A stretch of 52,416 bases of DNA from Chloroflexota bacterium (GTDB lineage: Bacteria > Chloroflexota > Anaerolineae > Caldilineales > Caldilineaceae), in assembly GCA_018969295.1 (NCBI GenBank), contig JAGWYN010000030.1, forward strand, positions 1 through 52,416. Direction: 5' to 3'. Made by a program: the position numbers and the translations under genes. Below the pieces are notes generated by a model, which was not told the DNA's origin, did not search any database, and saw only the letters and a program-made list of their open reading frames with translations. This document shows, in pieces, positions 43,519 through 52,159 of the stretch (positions within the stretch are counted from its first letter, which is position 1; the number at the start of each line of letters is the position of its first letter).

Positions 43519-43527
43519 CCCCAAAAA

Positions 43528-43550
43528 CCGCAGGGGTTCAGCCCCTGCGG
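43528..43550 (+). terminator. Hairpin after the LysM transpeptidase gene
   Basis: CCGCAGGGG, loop TTCAG, CCCCTGCGG: a perfect 9-pair stem nine bases after the stop. Only a weak T-rich tail (CTTGTTTTC) follows at a distance. Confidence 0.7.
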
Positions 43551-43659
43551 CGTGTCACACTTGTTTTCACACCGGCTGCCAGGGAGCATCGGCGAACGAC
43601 CGAACCCTGCCACGCAAATCACTTGGCAGCCGGTATTTTGTGGCGTAGAATGGACAAGT

Positions 43660-44268
43660 ATGCAGACTTATTCTCACCTGCTGATCACAGCGCTGGCAGG
43701 AGACCGTCTCAAAAAACGCGGTGTGGCACTCCACACCAAAGCCTTTCTGGTCGGTTCCTTCCTGCCTGACCTGCCTCTGATCGTGCTGTCGATCGGCTTT
43801 TTCATCTCTTTCCGCTGGCTCTCTCCCCAGCCCCTCCCGGAGCAGCAGCTCTTCGGGGAGCTGTACGACTACTATTTCTTTCACGACCCGCTCTGGATCG
43901 TTGGCCACAACACCTTTCATGCGCCGTTCCTCCTGGCTGGGCTGGGGGCGGTCGGTTTCTGGGGAAGCCGCCGGGGCCAGCGCTGGGGAAAGCCGCTGAT
44001 CTGGCTGGCGTTGGGCTGCACACTGCACACGCTGCTGGACATCTTTACCCACCACCACGATGGCCCCCTGCTTCTCTTCCCATTCAACTGGCAGTTTCGT
44101 TATGCAGCACCGGTCAGCTACTGGGACCCGCGCTACGGGGCCTGGTGGTTTTCCCCACTCGAACACCTGCTCAACCTGGCCATCCTGTTCTTCTGGATCG
44201 GGGGTTGGTGGCAGCGGCGCCGAGCTGCCCGCTCGGCACAAGCTTCCCTGCACGGAGATTCTGTATGA
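43660..44268 (+). CDS. YdjM-like membrane-bound metal-dependent hydrolase family protein
   Basis: 202 residues from ATG 43660. MQTYSHLLITALAGDRLKK is the usual opening of the YdjM/PF04307 group, followed by helix FLVGSFLPDLPLIVLSIGF, HDPLWIVGHNTFHAPFLLAGLG, GCTLHTLLDIFTHHHDGPLLLFPF and YWDPRYGAWWF. His and Asp residues (SH, DLP, HNTFH, HTLLDIFTHHHDG) could hold metals at the membrane face. Four to five membrane helices. Its stop overlaps the second L,D-transpeptidase start as ATGA, hinting at a shared role at the cell envelope. The precise activity is unknown. Confidence 0.75.
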   Translation: MQTYSHLLITALAGDRLKKRGVALHTKAFLVGSFLPDLPLIVLSIGFFISFRWLSPQPLPEQQLFGELYDYYFFHDPLWIVGHNTFHAPFLLAGLGAVGFWGSRRGQRWGKPLIWLALGCTLHTLLDIFTHHHDGPLLLFPFNWQFRYAAPVSYWDPRYGAWWFSPLEHLLNLAILFFWIGGWWQRRRAARSAQASLHGDSV

Positions 44269-45011
44269 TCCGTTTCACAACCCGCCTGGCCTGCTGGGCA
44301 GTCGCCTGGTGGCTGGCGAGCACCCTTCTGCTCGTCAGCACCGTCAACGTTCGGGCCGAGGAACCTCGCACGCCCGCCCACACCCTGACGGCCTCCACTG
44401 GCGCGCCGGCCGGGCCATTTTTCCCAATCGTGGCCTCCCTGCCCCGTCCCGCAGCCAAACCGCCGCTGCCCTTTGCAGGCCCGCTGGTTGGCCCGCTGAT
44501 CAAACGTGTGCCGATGAGCGATCTCGACAGACGCACGACCGCCTTCTTTCCCACCCAGGCTGACCTGGCCCGGCTGACGCCGATCGAACCGCCCGCAGAA
44601 ACACGCTGGATCCGCGTAGATCTCAGCGAACAGCTGGCGGTCGTCTACGAAAACCGACGTCCCTTGCGCGGCTTTGTCATCTCTTCCGGGCTCCCGGGCA
44701 CCCCGACCGTAGAGGGAGAATTTCGAATCCGCACCAAGGTGCGGGTTCAGACCCTCTCCGGCGGCAGCGGTGAAGATGCCTATTCGGTGCCCAATGTCGA
44801 ATGGATCCAGTACTTTTACAGCGACTACGGCTTTCACAACACCTACTGGCACAGCGACTTTGGCAAACCGATGAGTCGCGGCTGCATCAACATGACAACC
44901 GCCGATGCCAAATGGCTGTTCGACTGGGCTGGCCCAACCTGGGACGGAAGAACCAACTGGTTTTCCAGCACAAAAGCCAACCCCGGCACCTTGGTGATTG
45001 TGCACGAGTAG
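44265..45011 (+). CDS. Secreted L,D-transpeptidase (YkuD)
   Basis: 248 residues from ATG 44265 (ATGA with the YdjM-like gene). Signal peptide (about 1-31, ending NVRA). After a Pro-rich linker comes the YkuD domain (about 115-248): WIRVDLSEQLAVVYENRRPL, SSGLPGTPTVEGEFRI, then DYGFHNTYWHSDFG and MSRGCINM with the catalytic Cys. No LysM. The domain is like that of the larger transpeptidase about 750 bases upstream, so the two may be ancient duplicates that differ in targeting. Confidence 0.88.
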   Translation: MIRFTTRLACWAVAWWLASTLLLVSTVNVRAEEPRTPAHTLTASTGAPAGPFFPIVASLPRPAAKPPLPFAGPLVGPLIKRVPMSDLDRRTTAFFPTQADLARLTPIEPPAETRWIRVDLSEQLAVVYENRRPLRGFVISSGLPGTPTVEGEFRIRTKVRVQTLSGGSGEDAYSVPNVEWIQYFYSDYGFHNTYWHSDFGKPMSRGCINMTTADAKWLFDWAGPTWDGRTNWFSSTKANPGTLVIVHE

Positions 45012-45067
45012 ACCCGCCTGGTTTCTGATTGCCTGCGGGAAGGGCCGGAGATGCGCAGGATGAACCT

Positions 45068-46183
45068 ATGCAGTTCGAACGCTCCCTGAACAGTCGTCTT
45101 CTGGCCCAGCCGCTGCGGATCCTGATTGTCGACCCTGACCTGCCAGCCCGTCGGCTGGTTCGGCTGATCCTGCAGTCCGAAGGGCATCTTTTTCACGAAG
45201 CGCTGGACGGCGAGGAGGCGATCGAACAGTTTGAAACGATTCGCCCAGACCTGGTGCTGCTCAACATGGTGCTCCCGCGCCTCAGCGGGCTCAAAGTCCT
45301 GGCCGAGCTGCGCCAGCGGGACTCGCTGGCAGGCATCATCATGGCCAGCGCGCTGCCCTCCGAACATCTGGCTGTCGAATCGTTGCTGGGGGGAGCCGAC
45401 GATTATCTGGCCAAACCCTTTCGGCTGCGCGCAATCCAGATGAGCGTGCGCCGGGTCATGGAGCGTGTCCAACTGCGACGGCAGAACGCCCACCTGCAGA
45501 GCGAGCTGCTTTCGGCCAACCAGCGGCTGCGCCAGTATATGGCGCAGCCGCTGGTCGAGAGCCTGCTGCGCAGCCCGACCCCGCCTCAGTTGGGCGGGGT
45601 GCGCACCCCTGTCACCACCCTCTTTTTGGACTTCGCCGATTTCACCGAACTGGCCGCCGAGCTCTCCCCAGACCAGGTCGTGCAGCTCCTCAACACACAG
45701 TTTGCCTTCCTGACCGAGATCGTGCTGGCCAACGGTGGTTTTGTCGACAAACTGATGGGGGACGGGTTTATGGCCCTGTTCAACGCCCCCGCCGCCTGCC
45801 TCGACCATGCCCAGCGCGCAGTGCTCAGCGCCACAGCCATGCGCCGGGCCATCCAACGACACAACCGCAGCGGGCAGCACTCCCTGGCGGTCCGGATCGG
45901 GATCCACACCGGCGAAGCCGTCGCTGGCAACATCGGTGCTGCCCAGTTGATGAACTATACGGCGATCGGCGATGCCGTCAACCTGGCCAAACGGATCGAG
46001 GAGCGCTGTCTGCCCAACCAGATTTTGGTCTCCGTCGACACAGGGGTCCAGCTGGACCGCAGCGCACTGGCCCGGGAGCGGGTCGAGCTGCGCCCGTATG
46101 GCTCCTACCAGCTCAAGGGGCGCACCGACGGGGTCGAACTCTTCGCTGTCTGCGACAACGGCACAGACAGCTGGCCGTCGTAA
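45068..46183 (+). CDS. Adenylate cyclase (class III) with degenerate receiver domain
   Basis: 371 residues from ATG 45068 with AGGA eight bases upstream. Residues about 17-130 are a response-regulator receiver: LRILIVDPD acid pair and AKPF Lys (K116) are kept, but the phospho-acceptor Asp is Asn66 (LVLLNMVLP). A helical linker (about 130-165) leads to the cyclase domain (about 180-365) with metal Asp D188 (FLDFADFT) and D232 (KLMGDG), K228 and D302 that select adenine, and N305/R309 for catalysis. So cAMP production is likely, while control by phosphorylation is not. The 3' end overlaps the convergent lipase gene by 79 bases. Confidence 0.88.
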   Translation: MQFERSLNSRLLAQPLRILIVDPDLPARRLVRLILQSEGHLFHEALDGEEAIEQFETIRPDLVLLNMVLPRLSGLKVLAELRQRDSLAGIIMASALPSEHLAVESLLGGADDYLAKPFRLRAIQMSVRRVMERVQLRRQNAHLQSELLSANQRLRQYMAQPLVESLLRSPTPPQLGGVRTPVTTLFLDFADFTELAAELSPDQVVQLLNTQFAFLTEIVLANGGFVDKLMGDGFMALFNAPAACLDHAQRAVLSATAMRRAIQRHNRSGQHSLAVRIGIHTGEAVAGNIGAAQLMNYTAIGDAVNLAKRIEERCLPNQILVSVDTGVQLDRSALARERVELRPYGSYQLKGRTDGVELFAVCDNGTDSWPS

Positions 46184-46791
46184 CGGGTCGGCGCTCGCCC
46201 CAAAAATTGCGCCACCGCCCGCTGGACACGCGGGTCATAGACCATCCATCCATGGACCGGGCTGAGGATGCGCTGGGCATCGCCGACAGGTAAAACAGCG
46301 CTGGTGGCCGGCAGAACGGTCAGGTCAAGGGGCGTCCACACCGACAAAAATGGCCGGCTGGCCAGGTCGTCCAGGTGGCTGTTGAGCGACTGCAAAAAAG
46401 GGCTGCGCACCTGCATCTGGCGCAGCGCAGGTTGCCAGGCCCAGCCTGCGCTGACCACCCCGCGGTGCGGGGTGGAGATCGTGACAAACCGGCGAATCCG
46501 ATCTCGGCCGCCCAGCCAATGGAGGATCACGCGGCCGATCAGCCCGCCCATGCTGAAGCCAACCTGGTCGAAGGCGGCTTTCGGCCCGAACCTGGCGTCG
46601 ATCTCGACCAGCGCCTGGACAGCCAGCGTCTCCAGCGGCACCGAACCGTCGCTGGGCTGGGGAGAGATGATCACCACCTGTCGTCCCGCCGCGCGCAGAT
46701 GGGTGGCCAGCGCCTCCAGCCTCTTTGCCTGATCCAGCCAGCCAGGAATCAGAACAACGGGCAGGGCTGGCGGCTGCGCCGAGCCGCTCAC
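46105..46791 (-). CDS. Alpha/beta-hydrolase, lipase-like
   Basis: 228 residues from GTG 46791, which overlaps the subtilisin stop as GTGA. VVLIPGWLDQAKRLEALATHL is the oxyanion region of lipases, GFSMGGLIGR the nucleophile elbow (Ser in GxSxGG), RFVTISTPHRGV the usual next strand; Asp (TPLDLTVLP) and His (SPVHGWMV) can complete the triad. It resembles triacylglycerol lipase or PGAP1-like enzymes acting on esters. No signal peptide of its own is visible, so it is probably cytosolic unless the real start lies elsewhere. Coupled to the secreted subtilisin gene upstream. Confidence 0.78.
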   Translation of the reverse strand: MSGSAQPPALPVVLIPGWLDQAKRLEALATHLRAAGRQVVIISPQPSDGSVPLETLAVQALVEIDARFGPKAAFDQVGFSMGGLIGRVILHWLGGRDRIRRFVTISTPHRGVVSAGWAWQPALRQMQVRSPFLQSLNSHLDDLASRPFLSVWTPLDLTVLPATSAVLPVGDAQRILSPVHGWMVYDPRVQRAVAQFLGRAPTRYDGQLSVPLSQTAKSSTPSVRPLSW

Positions 46792-48347
46792 GGGATCACC
46801 ACCAGGGGCAGCCAAACCCTCTCCATCGCCCCAGCCGACTGTACCAGCCGCAGGGCATCGAGCCGTCCGTGGCCATACACCGGATTGGGGCTCTGGGCAA
46901 CTCCGGTGCAGCCGGCCTCGACAACGGGCTCTGCACTGGAAAGCAGGAGCAGTTCGGTCGCCTCGACCTGGCCGATCAGTTGGGGGGCCAACGACCACAA
47001 CAGCGCCACCGCACCCGCCACATGGGGCGCGGCCATGCTGGTACCGCTGAGGTAGACATCGACCGACGGCTGGCTGTTTTGCATGGCCGCCGAGCGCACC
47101 CCGACCCCTGGCGCGCTGAGGTCGGGTTTGAGCCGCCCGCTGCCGTCTGCGGTCACCGGGCCCCGGCTGCTGAACCCTGCGATCCGCCCGTCGCTGTCGT
47201 AGGCACCCACGCTGATCACTGCGTCGTGCATCCCGATCGGCGTGTCGATGGAGGAACAGCCAGGGCCTGCATTGCCCGCCGAGGCCACCACGAAGATACC
47301 GGCCGCCCGCATCGTCTCGACCACCTGACGCAGGCTGTCGAGGTCGCACCCCTCACTGGGCGGGCAGCCCCAAGAATTGTTGATGACATGCGGGGCCAGC
47401 TCCGGGCGCCCCTCGACCAGCGGGTCGCCCCCCTGGGGATACGGGGCCAGAAAAAATTCAAAACAGGTTGTGTAGCTGGCGGGGGTGCCGACCCCATCGC
47501 GCATGTTGCGGCAGGCGATCCAGCTGGCGGCGGGTGCCATGCCGAGCACGGTGTCCCCCATCGACGTGGCATCGCCGGCCACCGTGGCCAGGGTGTGGGT
47601 CCCGTGGCCGTTGTCGTCGCAGGGGATCTGGGGGTCAGAGGGGCATTCGGCGTCGCGGAGGGGGTCGCGGCCCCAGGCATCCAACCAGTTGTAGGCGTGG
47701 GTGGCCGTCAGGGTGGCGGTGTTCCACCCCCGGTAGCCCAGCTGGAGCGCCGGGTGTTCCCAGGCCACACCGGTGTCCTGGCCAGCGACGACAATGCCTT
47801 GCCCGCGCGCGCCCAGTTCCCAGGCTGCGTCGGCACGGGTGGCGGTCAACCCCCAGGGCAAGGTCGCCGTGCCAGACTGTGGGGCCAGCTCGCTGCGCTG
47901 CAGCCAGCGCGGCTGTCTGGCTGCGCCCCGCACCGCCGGGTTGCGCGCCAGCCGGGCGACCTCGGGCCGGGCAGCCAGGGCGTTCGCCAGCACCAGGTCC
48001 CCTTCTACCTCCACCATGTTGACCAGGTAGTGCGCCCTGTAGGGCACCCCCTGCTGCTCCAGCCAGGCGTGCAGCCCTGCCTGGCTGCGCCGGGCGTGTG
48101 CGGTCAGGGCACGGTACAACGCCTGGCGCCGGGCCAGGCTGTCGCCGCTGCCCGCCGGCAGCGCCAGCTGGTCCGACAAGATCACCAGAAACGAAACCGG
48201 GGTGGCAGCCCCCTCCAGCTCGTGCTGCAGCGGCTGGCTGATCCTGCTCTGCTGTGCCAGCGCAGATGGAACAGTCCAGCCCTGCGCTGCCAGCGCTGCA
48301 GCCAGCGCAACAGCCAGCAAACCCTTCGACCACTCTGTGCGAGCCAT
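46788..48347 (-). CDS. Secreted subtilisin-like (S8) serine protease
   Basis: 519 residues from ATG 48347; AGGTGA stands six bases upstream and a signal peptide (about 1-31) follows. Residues about 50-140 look like an I9 propeptide/inhibitor (FLVILSDQ, YRAHYLVNMVEVEG). The catalytic domain has D191 (GQDTG), H248 (NGHGTHT), the oxyanion Asn in INNSWG and S437 (SGTSMAAPHVAG). Several Cys (C243, C279, C328, C334, C364) suggest disulphides. The tail RVWLPLVVIP is of the same LP type as in the C13 and S1 proteases. Divergent from bcp across about 110 bases. Confidence 0.93.
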   Translation of the reverse strand: MARTEWSKGLLAVALAAALAAQGWTVPSALAQQSRISQPLQHELEGAATPVSFLVILSDQLALPAGSGDSLARRQALYRALTAHARRSQAGLHAWLEQQGVPYRAHYLVNMVEVEGDLVLANALAARPEVARLARNPAVRGAARQPRWLQRSELAPQSGTATLPWGLTATRADAAWELGARGQGIVVAGQDTGVAWEHPALQLGYRGWNTATLTATHAYNWLDAWGRDPLRDAECPSDPQIPCDDNGHGTHTLATVAGDATSMGDTVLGMAPAASWIACRNMRDGVGTPASYTTCFEFFLAPYPQGGDPLVEGRPELAPHVINNSWGCPPSEGCDLDSLRQVVETMRAAGIFVVASAGNAGPGCSSIDTPIGMHDAVISVGAYDSDGRIAGFSSRGPVTADGSGRLKPDLSAPGVGVRSAAMQNSQPSVDVYLSGTSMAAPHVAGAVALLWSLAPQLIGQVEATELLLLSSAEPVVEAGCTGVAQSPNPVYGHGRLDALRLVQSAGAMERVWLPLVVIP

Positions 48348-48458
48348 TTTCTTCACCTGCCGTTCTATTGAGAGCCATGTTACTCCCCACAGTTGGTTCT
48401 TCACAGATAATAATCGAAAAACATGGCACAGCATAGCACACAGATCGGAGAGAAAACG

Positions 48459-48923
48459 ATGGCAATTGCAGCAGGAGCGCTGGCCCCTGAGTTCAGCGCA
48501 GAGACCGAGAGTGGGGAGACGGTGCGTCTGAGCGACTACCGGGGCCGGCGGGTGGTGCTCTACTTTTATCCGAAGGACGACACGCCGGGCTGCACAACCC
48601 AAGCCTGCGGCTTTCGTGACAGCTACCCGACCCTCACCGAACGCAACGCGGTCGTGCTGGGCGTCAGCCCGGACAATGCCCGCTCGCACCAGAAATTCAA
48701 GACCAAATTTGACCTGCCCTTCACCCTGCTGGTCGACGAGACCCATGCGATCGCCGAAGCCTACGGCGTGTGGGTGGAAAAAAGCATGTATGGGAAACGT
48801 TTCATGGGGATCGAACGCAGCCATTTTGTGATCGACGAAGAGGGGCGGGTGCTCGATGCCCAGGTCAAGGTCAAACCCGAAGAGAGCGTGCAGGCCGCGC
48901 TGGCCGTGCTGGCGGACGAGTGA
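48459..48923 (+). CDS. bcp: Thioredoxin-dependent peroxiredoxin Bcp
   Basis: Reduces H2O2 and organic hydroperoxides in the cytoplasm. 154 residues from ATG 48459 with GGAG about nine bases upstream. LYFYPKDDTPGCTTQACGFRD has peroxidatic C45 and a resolving C50 five residues later, the atypical 2-Cys form of BCP. VVLGVSPDN, HQKFKTKFDLPFTLLVDE and IERSHFVIDEEGRV are family phrases. The gene converges on the permease gene with a 12-base gap. Confidence 0.94.
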   Translation: MAIAAGALAPEFSAETESGETVRLSDYRGRRVVLYFYPKDDTPGCTTQACGFRDSYPTLTERNAVVLGVSPDNARSHQKFKTKFDLPFTLLVDETHAIAEAYGVWVEKSMYGKRFMGIERSHFVIDEEGRVLDAQVKVKPEESVQAALAVLADE

Positions 48924-48935
48924 GCGACCTGCGGT

Positions 48936-49766
48936 TCAGCCTTTGATCCCGGCCAGCGAGATGCCGGCAAGAAAATAGCGCTGGGCGGCAAAAAAGACGG
49001 CGATCACCGGCAGCATCGTCGTCAGCGAGGCGGCCATCAAATAGGCCCAGTTGGTGGTGTAGGTCGAGCGAAAAAACTGGAGTCCCAGCGTCACCGTGTA
49101 GAGATCGGGGCGCTGCAGATAGATGAGCGGGGCCAGGAAGTCGTTCCAGCTGGCCTGAAAGGTGAAGAGGGTGACGGTTGCCAGCGCTGGGGCGACCATC
49201 GGCACGATGACCCAGGCCAGGATCTGCACGATGTTGGCGCCGTCGATGCGTGCGGCGTCTTCAAAATCGCGCGGGATTGTCAGAAAAAACTGGCGCAGCA
49301 GAAAAATGTAGAAAGGGCTGCCCAGGAAGGCGGGCACGGTCAGCGGCAGAAAGGTGTTGATCCAGCCCAGCCGATGAAAAATGACATAGAGCGGGGTCAT
49401 GGTGACCGGATAGGGGAGCATGAGGGTAGCCAGCATGACGACAAAGAGTGTATCGCGGCCGGGGGCCCTCAGCCGGGCAAAGGCATAGGCGACGAGGGTG
49501 CACGAAAGCAGGTGGCCGACAATCGTGAGCAGCGTGATCACGGTGGTGTTGCGCAGGTAGAGCCCGAAGGGCAGCGTAGTCAGCGCCTCGCGGTAGTTCT
49601 CCCAGCGGGGCGGGTCGGGCAGCCAGCGGGGAGGCGTCTCGAAGATCTGCCAGGTTGGCTTGAGCGAAGAAGAGAGCATCCAAAGCAAAGGGATCAAAAA
49701 AAGCAGCGCCACGCCCCAGAGCAGGGCCAGCAGGAGCCAACGGCGCAGACGGGCAGACGACCTCAT
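48936..49766 (-). CDS. Sugar ABC transporter permease, MalG-like
   Basis: 276 residues from ATG 49766, overlapping the other permease's stop as ATGA; GAGGGGG precedes it. Six membrane helices can be followed (first LLLALLWGVALLFLIPLLWML). The EAA loop reads DFEDAARIDGANIVQILAWVIVPMVAPAL, where the cytosolic ATPase docks. Opening and ending (FLAGISLAGIKG) are typical of MalG/UgpE-type permeases. Last gene of the importer operon seen here; no ATPase gene is present, so it probably shares a MsmX-like ATPase encoded elsewhere. Confidence 0.93.
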   Translation of the reverse strand: MRSSARLRRWLLLALLWGVALLFLIPLLWMLSSSLKPTWQIFETPPRWLPDPPRWENYREALTTLPFGLYLRNTTVITLLTIVGHLLSCTLVAYAFARLRAPGRDTLFVVMLATLMLPYPVTMTPLYVIFHRLGWINTFLPLTVPAFLGSPFYIFLLRQFFLTIPRDFEDAARIDGANIVQILAWVIVPMVAPALATVTLFTFQASWNDFLAPLIYLQRPDLYTVTLGLQFFRSTYTTNWAYLMAASLTTMLPVIAVFFAAQRYFLAGISLAGIKG

Positions 49767-50668
49767 GGGCTTTCCCCCTCGTAGTAGACCCACCAGCGGC
49801 CGCTCCGCACGACCAACAAGGTGAAGGCCAGGACCAGCGCAAAAAGGACCCAGGCCAGCGCCGAGGCGTAGCCCATCTGGAATTCCTGAAAGGCTTTGCG
49901 GTAGAGGTAAAGCACCAAAAAGAGGGTGGCGTCGAGCGGACCGCCGTTGGTCGCCACAAATGCGCTGGTAAAGGTCTGAAAGGTGGCAATGATGCTCAGC
50001 ACGAGGTTGAAGAAGATCGTGGGGGTCAGCAGCGGCAGGGTCAGGCCGACAAAGCTGCGCCAGGCGCCGGCACCGTCCATCGCAGCAGCTTCGTAGAGCT
50101 CGCGCGGGATGCCGCGCAGTCCAGCCAGATAGATGACAGCGGTCCGCCCCAGCCCCCACAGGCTCATCATCCAGAGCGCAGTCAGCGCTGTGTGCGGGTC
50201 CACCAGCCAGCGCGGCCCTTGAACCCCGACCAGTGCCAGCCCGGCGTTGATCAGACCGGCCTCGGGGTGGAAGAGCCACATCCACACCACCACAAACGCC
50301 ACCCCCGAGAGCACGGAGGGCATGTAGTAGAGGGTGCGCAGCAGCCGGATCCCGCGCGCGTCGACCTGGTTCATCAGCAGCGCCAGCAGCAGGCCGCCAA
50401 CCAGCTCGGTGGGGACGTACATCAACGTATAGCGCGCCGTGACGCTGAGCGACTGCCAGAAGAGACGGTCGTCGAGCAGGCGTGCGTAGTTGCGCAGGCC
50501 CACCAGCTCGGGTGGGGAGAGCATGTCCCAGCGGGTGAAGCTGATGCCCAACGAAACTGCGATCGGGAGCAGGGTAAAGGTCAGCAGCCCGACCAACCAC
50601 GGGGAAATGAGCAGATAGAAGGTCACGGCCTCGCGACGCCGGGCCCGGCCTGGAGAAGGGGTCTGCAT
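49763..50668 (-). CDS. Sugar ABC transporter permease, MalF-like
   Basis: 301 residues from ATG 50668; GTG 50674 two codons earlier is equally possible and neither has a clear ribosome-binding site. Six helices, the first in VTFYLLISPWLVGLLTFTLLPIAVSL. RNYARLLDDRLFWQSLSVTARYTLM is the common MalF/UgpA phrase and ELYEAAAMDGAGAWRSFVGLTLPLLTPTIFF the EAA loop. A hairpin between it and the binding-protein gene probably lowers its expression relative to that protein. Confidence 0.92.
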   Translation of the reverse strand: MQTPSPGRARRREAVTFYLLISPWLVGLLTFTLLPIAVSLGISFTRWDMLSPPELVGLRNYARLLDDRLFWQSLSVTARYTLMYVPTELVGGLLLALLMNQVDARGIRLLRTLYYMPSVLSGVAFVVVWMWLFHPEAGLINAGLALVGVQGPRWLVDPHTALTALWMMSLWGLGRTAVIYLAGLRGIPRELYEAAAMDGAGAWRSFVGLTLPLLTPTIFFNLVLSIIATFQTFTSAFVATNGGPLDATLFLVLYLYRKAFQEFQMGYASALAWVLFALVLAFTLLVVRSGRWWVYYEGESP

Positions 50669-50679
50669 AGCCACAGCAG

Positions 50680-50710
50680 GCTGGGAAGGGAACAGGGGGC
50701 CCTTCCCAGC
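50680..50710 (-). terminator. Hairpin between binding-protein and permease genes
   Basis: Perfect 11-base arms (GCTGGGAAGGG at 50680-50690 with 50700-50710) around a 9-base loop, eight bases after the binding-protein stop. No T-run follows, so it likely protects the upstream mRNA or attenuates transcription so that more binding protein than permease is made. Confidence 0.65.
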
Positions 50711-50718
50711 GAGGTTGT

Positions 50719-52053
50719 TTATGGGCGCAGATCGTCGAGGGCGGCCTGCGCGTCCTGGGCGGCGGTGGCCAGCAGGGCCGCCACATCAGCCGTGGGGTCG
50801 AGAATCACGCTCTCCAGCACGCGGCGCAGTGCCGGGTCTGCCGTCTGGCCCCAGAAGGGGGTGAAGACATAGGCGCGATCGGCCAGGTAGTTGAGCTCGG
50901 CCAGCCAGACCCCTTCGATCGGGTCGGCGGCCAGCCCCGAGCTCTCGGCGACGCTGGCGACGCTGGGCAGGGCCCAATCCTTCCAGACCTCGGCCCCTTG
51001 TGCGCCGACATAGTAGCGCAGGAAACGCCACGCAGCCTCTGGCTGCTCGCTCAAAGCGGAAATGCCGAACCCGCCCCAAAAGAGCACGCCGGCCCGCTCG
51101 GCGCCCGCCGGCAGCGGCGCCACACCCAGGTCCAGGTTGGGGTTTTGCAACATCCCTGCCTGCGGCCACCGCCCGAACAGCCGCATGGCGGCCTTGCCGT
51201 TGTCAAACTCGCTGTTTCCCCCGCCAAAGGCGTTCATGTCTGCCGGCAGCGGCGCCACCGCATGTTTGTGGTAGAGATCGGCGTAGAACTGCACCGCACG
51301 CTGCACCTCTGGAGAATCCAGATAGCCGACAAAGGTCGTCCCCTCAGCGTCGATCAGCTGGCCGCCGGCCGCTGCCACCCAGTACTCAAACCCGGTGGTC
51401 CAGGGGCCGGGCAACTGGATCCCCCACTGCTCGACCGTCCCGTCTGCGCCGGTGCGGGTCAGCTGCTGGGCTGTCGCCAGCAGATCTTCCCAGCTCCAGC
51501 CCTCCTGCGGATAGGCGACGCCTGCTGCGTCGAAGAGCTTTTTGTTGTAGTAGATCGCCAGCGGGGAGAAATCTTTGGGCAGCAGATACTGGGCACCGTT
51601 CCACTGGCCCGGCTCCATCACCCCGGGCAGGTAGATGCTGGTGTCGAGCGGGTACTGCTCGCTGGCAATAAAATCATCCAGCGGCAGAAACGCCCCTTTG
51701 TCGACAAACATCGGCACGGCGTCGTCGCCGATCTGCAGCAGATCAGGCGGGTCGCCGGCGGCGATCTGGGTCAGAATGCGCGCGTAGTAATCGCCGCTGC
51801 CGACTGGTTCCAGCTGCACCTGGATATCGGGGTTTTCGGCCTCAAACTGTTCGATAATGCGCAGGTGGGGGGAAAGCCCTTCGCCGCTGTCGCCCGTGCC
51901 GACCCGCAGCACGATCTTTGCGCCTTCCGGCAGGGCAGTGGGCGTCGCCGTGACCACCACGGTCTGCACCAGCCCCCCTTCGGTGGCGACACAACCGCTG
52001 AGCAGCAGCACACAGAGCGCTGTGCACAGAATAAACACTGTTCGTTTTGTCAT
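50719..52053 (-). CDS. Extracellular sugar-binding lipoprotein of an ABC importer
   Basis: 444 residues; AAAGG lies seven bases before the ATG. Lipobox LLLSGC (Cys21). A short Thr-rich linker leads to the family 1 solute-binding fold: IIEQFEAENPDIQVQLEPV, ARILTQIAAGDPPDLLQIGDD, LPLDDFI, PLAIYYNKKLFDAAGV, WSWEDLLATAQQLT and FDNGKAAMRLFGRW. The many Trp and Tyr suit sugar binding; the ligand is unknown. First gene of an operon with two permeases. Its promoter overlaps a LacI-family operator, so sugar-induced expression is expected. Confidence 0.93.
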   Translation of the reverse strand: MTKRTVFILCTALCVLLLSGCVATEGGLVQTVVVTATPTALPEGAKIVLRVGTGDSGEGLSPHLRIIEQFEAENPDIQVQLEPVGSGDYYARILTQIAAGDPPDLLQIGDDAVPMFVDKGAFLPLDDFIASEQYPLDTSIYLPGVMEPGQWNGAQYLLPKDFSPLAIYYNKKLFDAAGVAYPQEGWSWEDLLATAQQLTRTGADGTVEQWGIQLPGPWTTGFEYWVAAAGGQLIDAEGTTFVGYLDSPEVQRAVQFYADLYHKHAVAPLPADMNAFGGGNSEFDNGKAAMRLFGRWPQAGMLQNPNLDLGVAPLPAGAERAGVLFWGGFGISALSEQPEAAWRFLRYYVGAQGAEVWKDWALPSVASVAESSGLAADPIEGVWLAELNYLADRAYVFTPFWGQTADPALRRVLESVILDPTADVAALLATAAQDAQAALDDLRP

Positions 52054-52130
52054 TGTTGAAACCTTTCTCCTATTCAGGCTATTTTCGGGAACAAATTTGC
52101 CACCCTCCCCAGAGGAAAATTTCCTGCTTT

Positions 52131-52159
52131 ATTTTCTCACAGATCAGATATACTTGCAA
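52131..52159 (-). promoter_or_regulatory. Promoter of the sugar importer operon
   Basis: On the minus strand TTGCAA (52154-52159), a 17-base spacer and GAAAAT (52131-52136). The leader before ATG 52053 would be about 70 bases. The -35 box is half of the operator palindrome. Confidence 0.55.
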
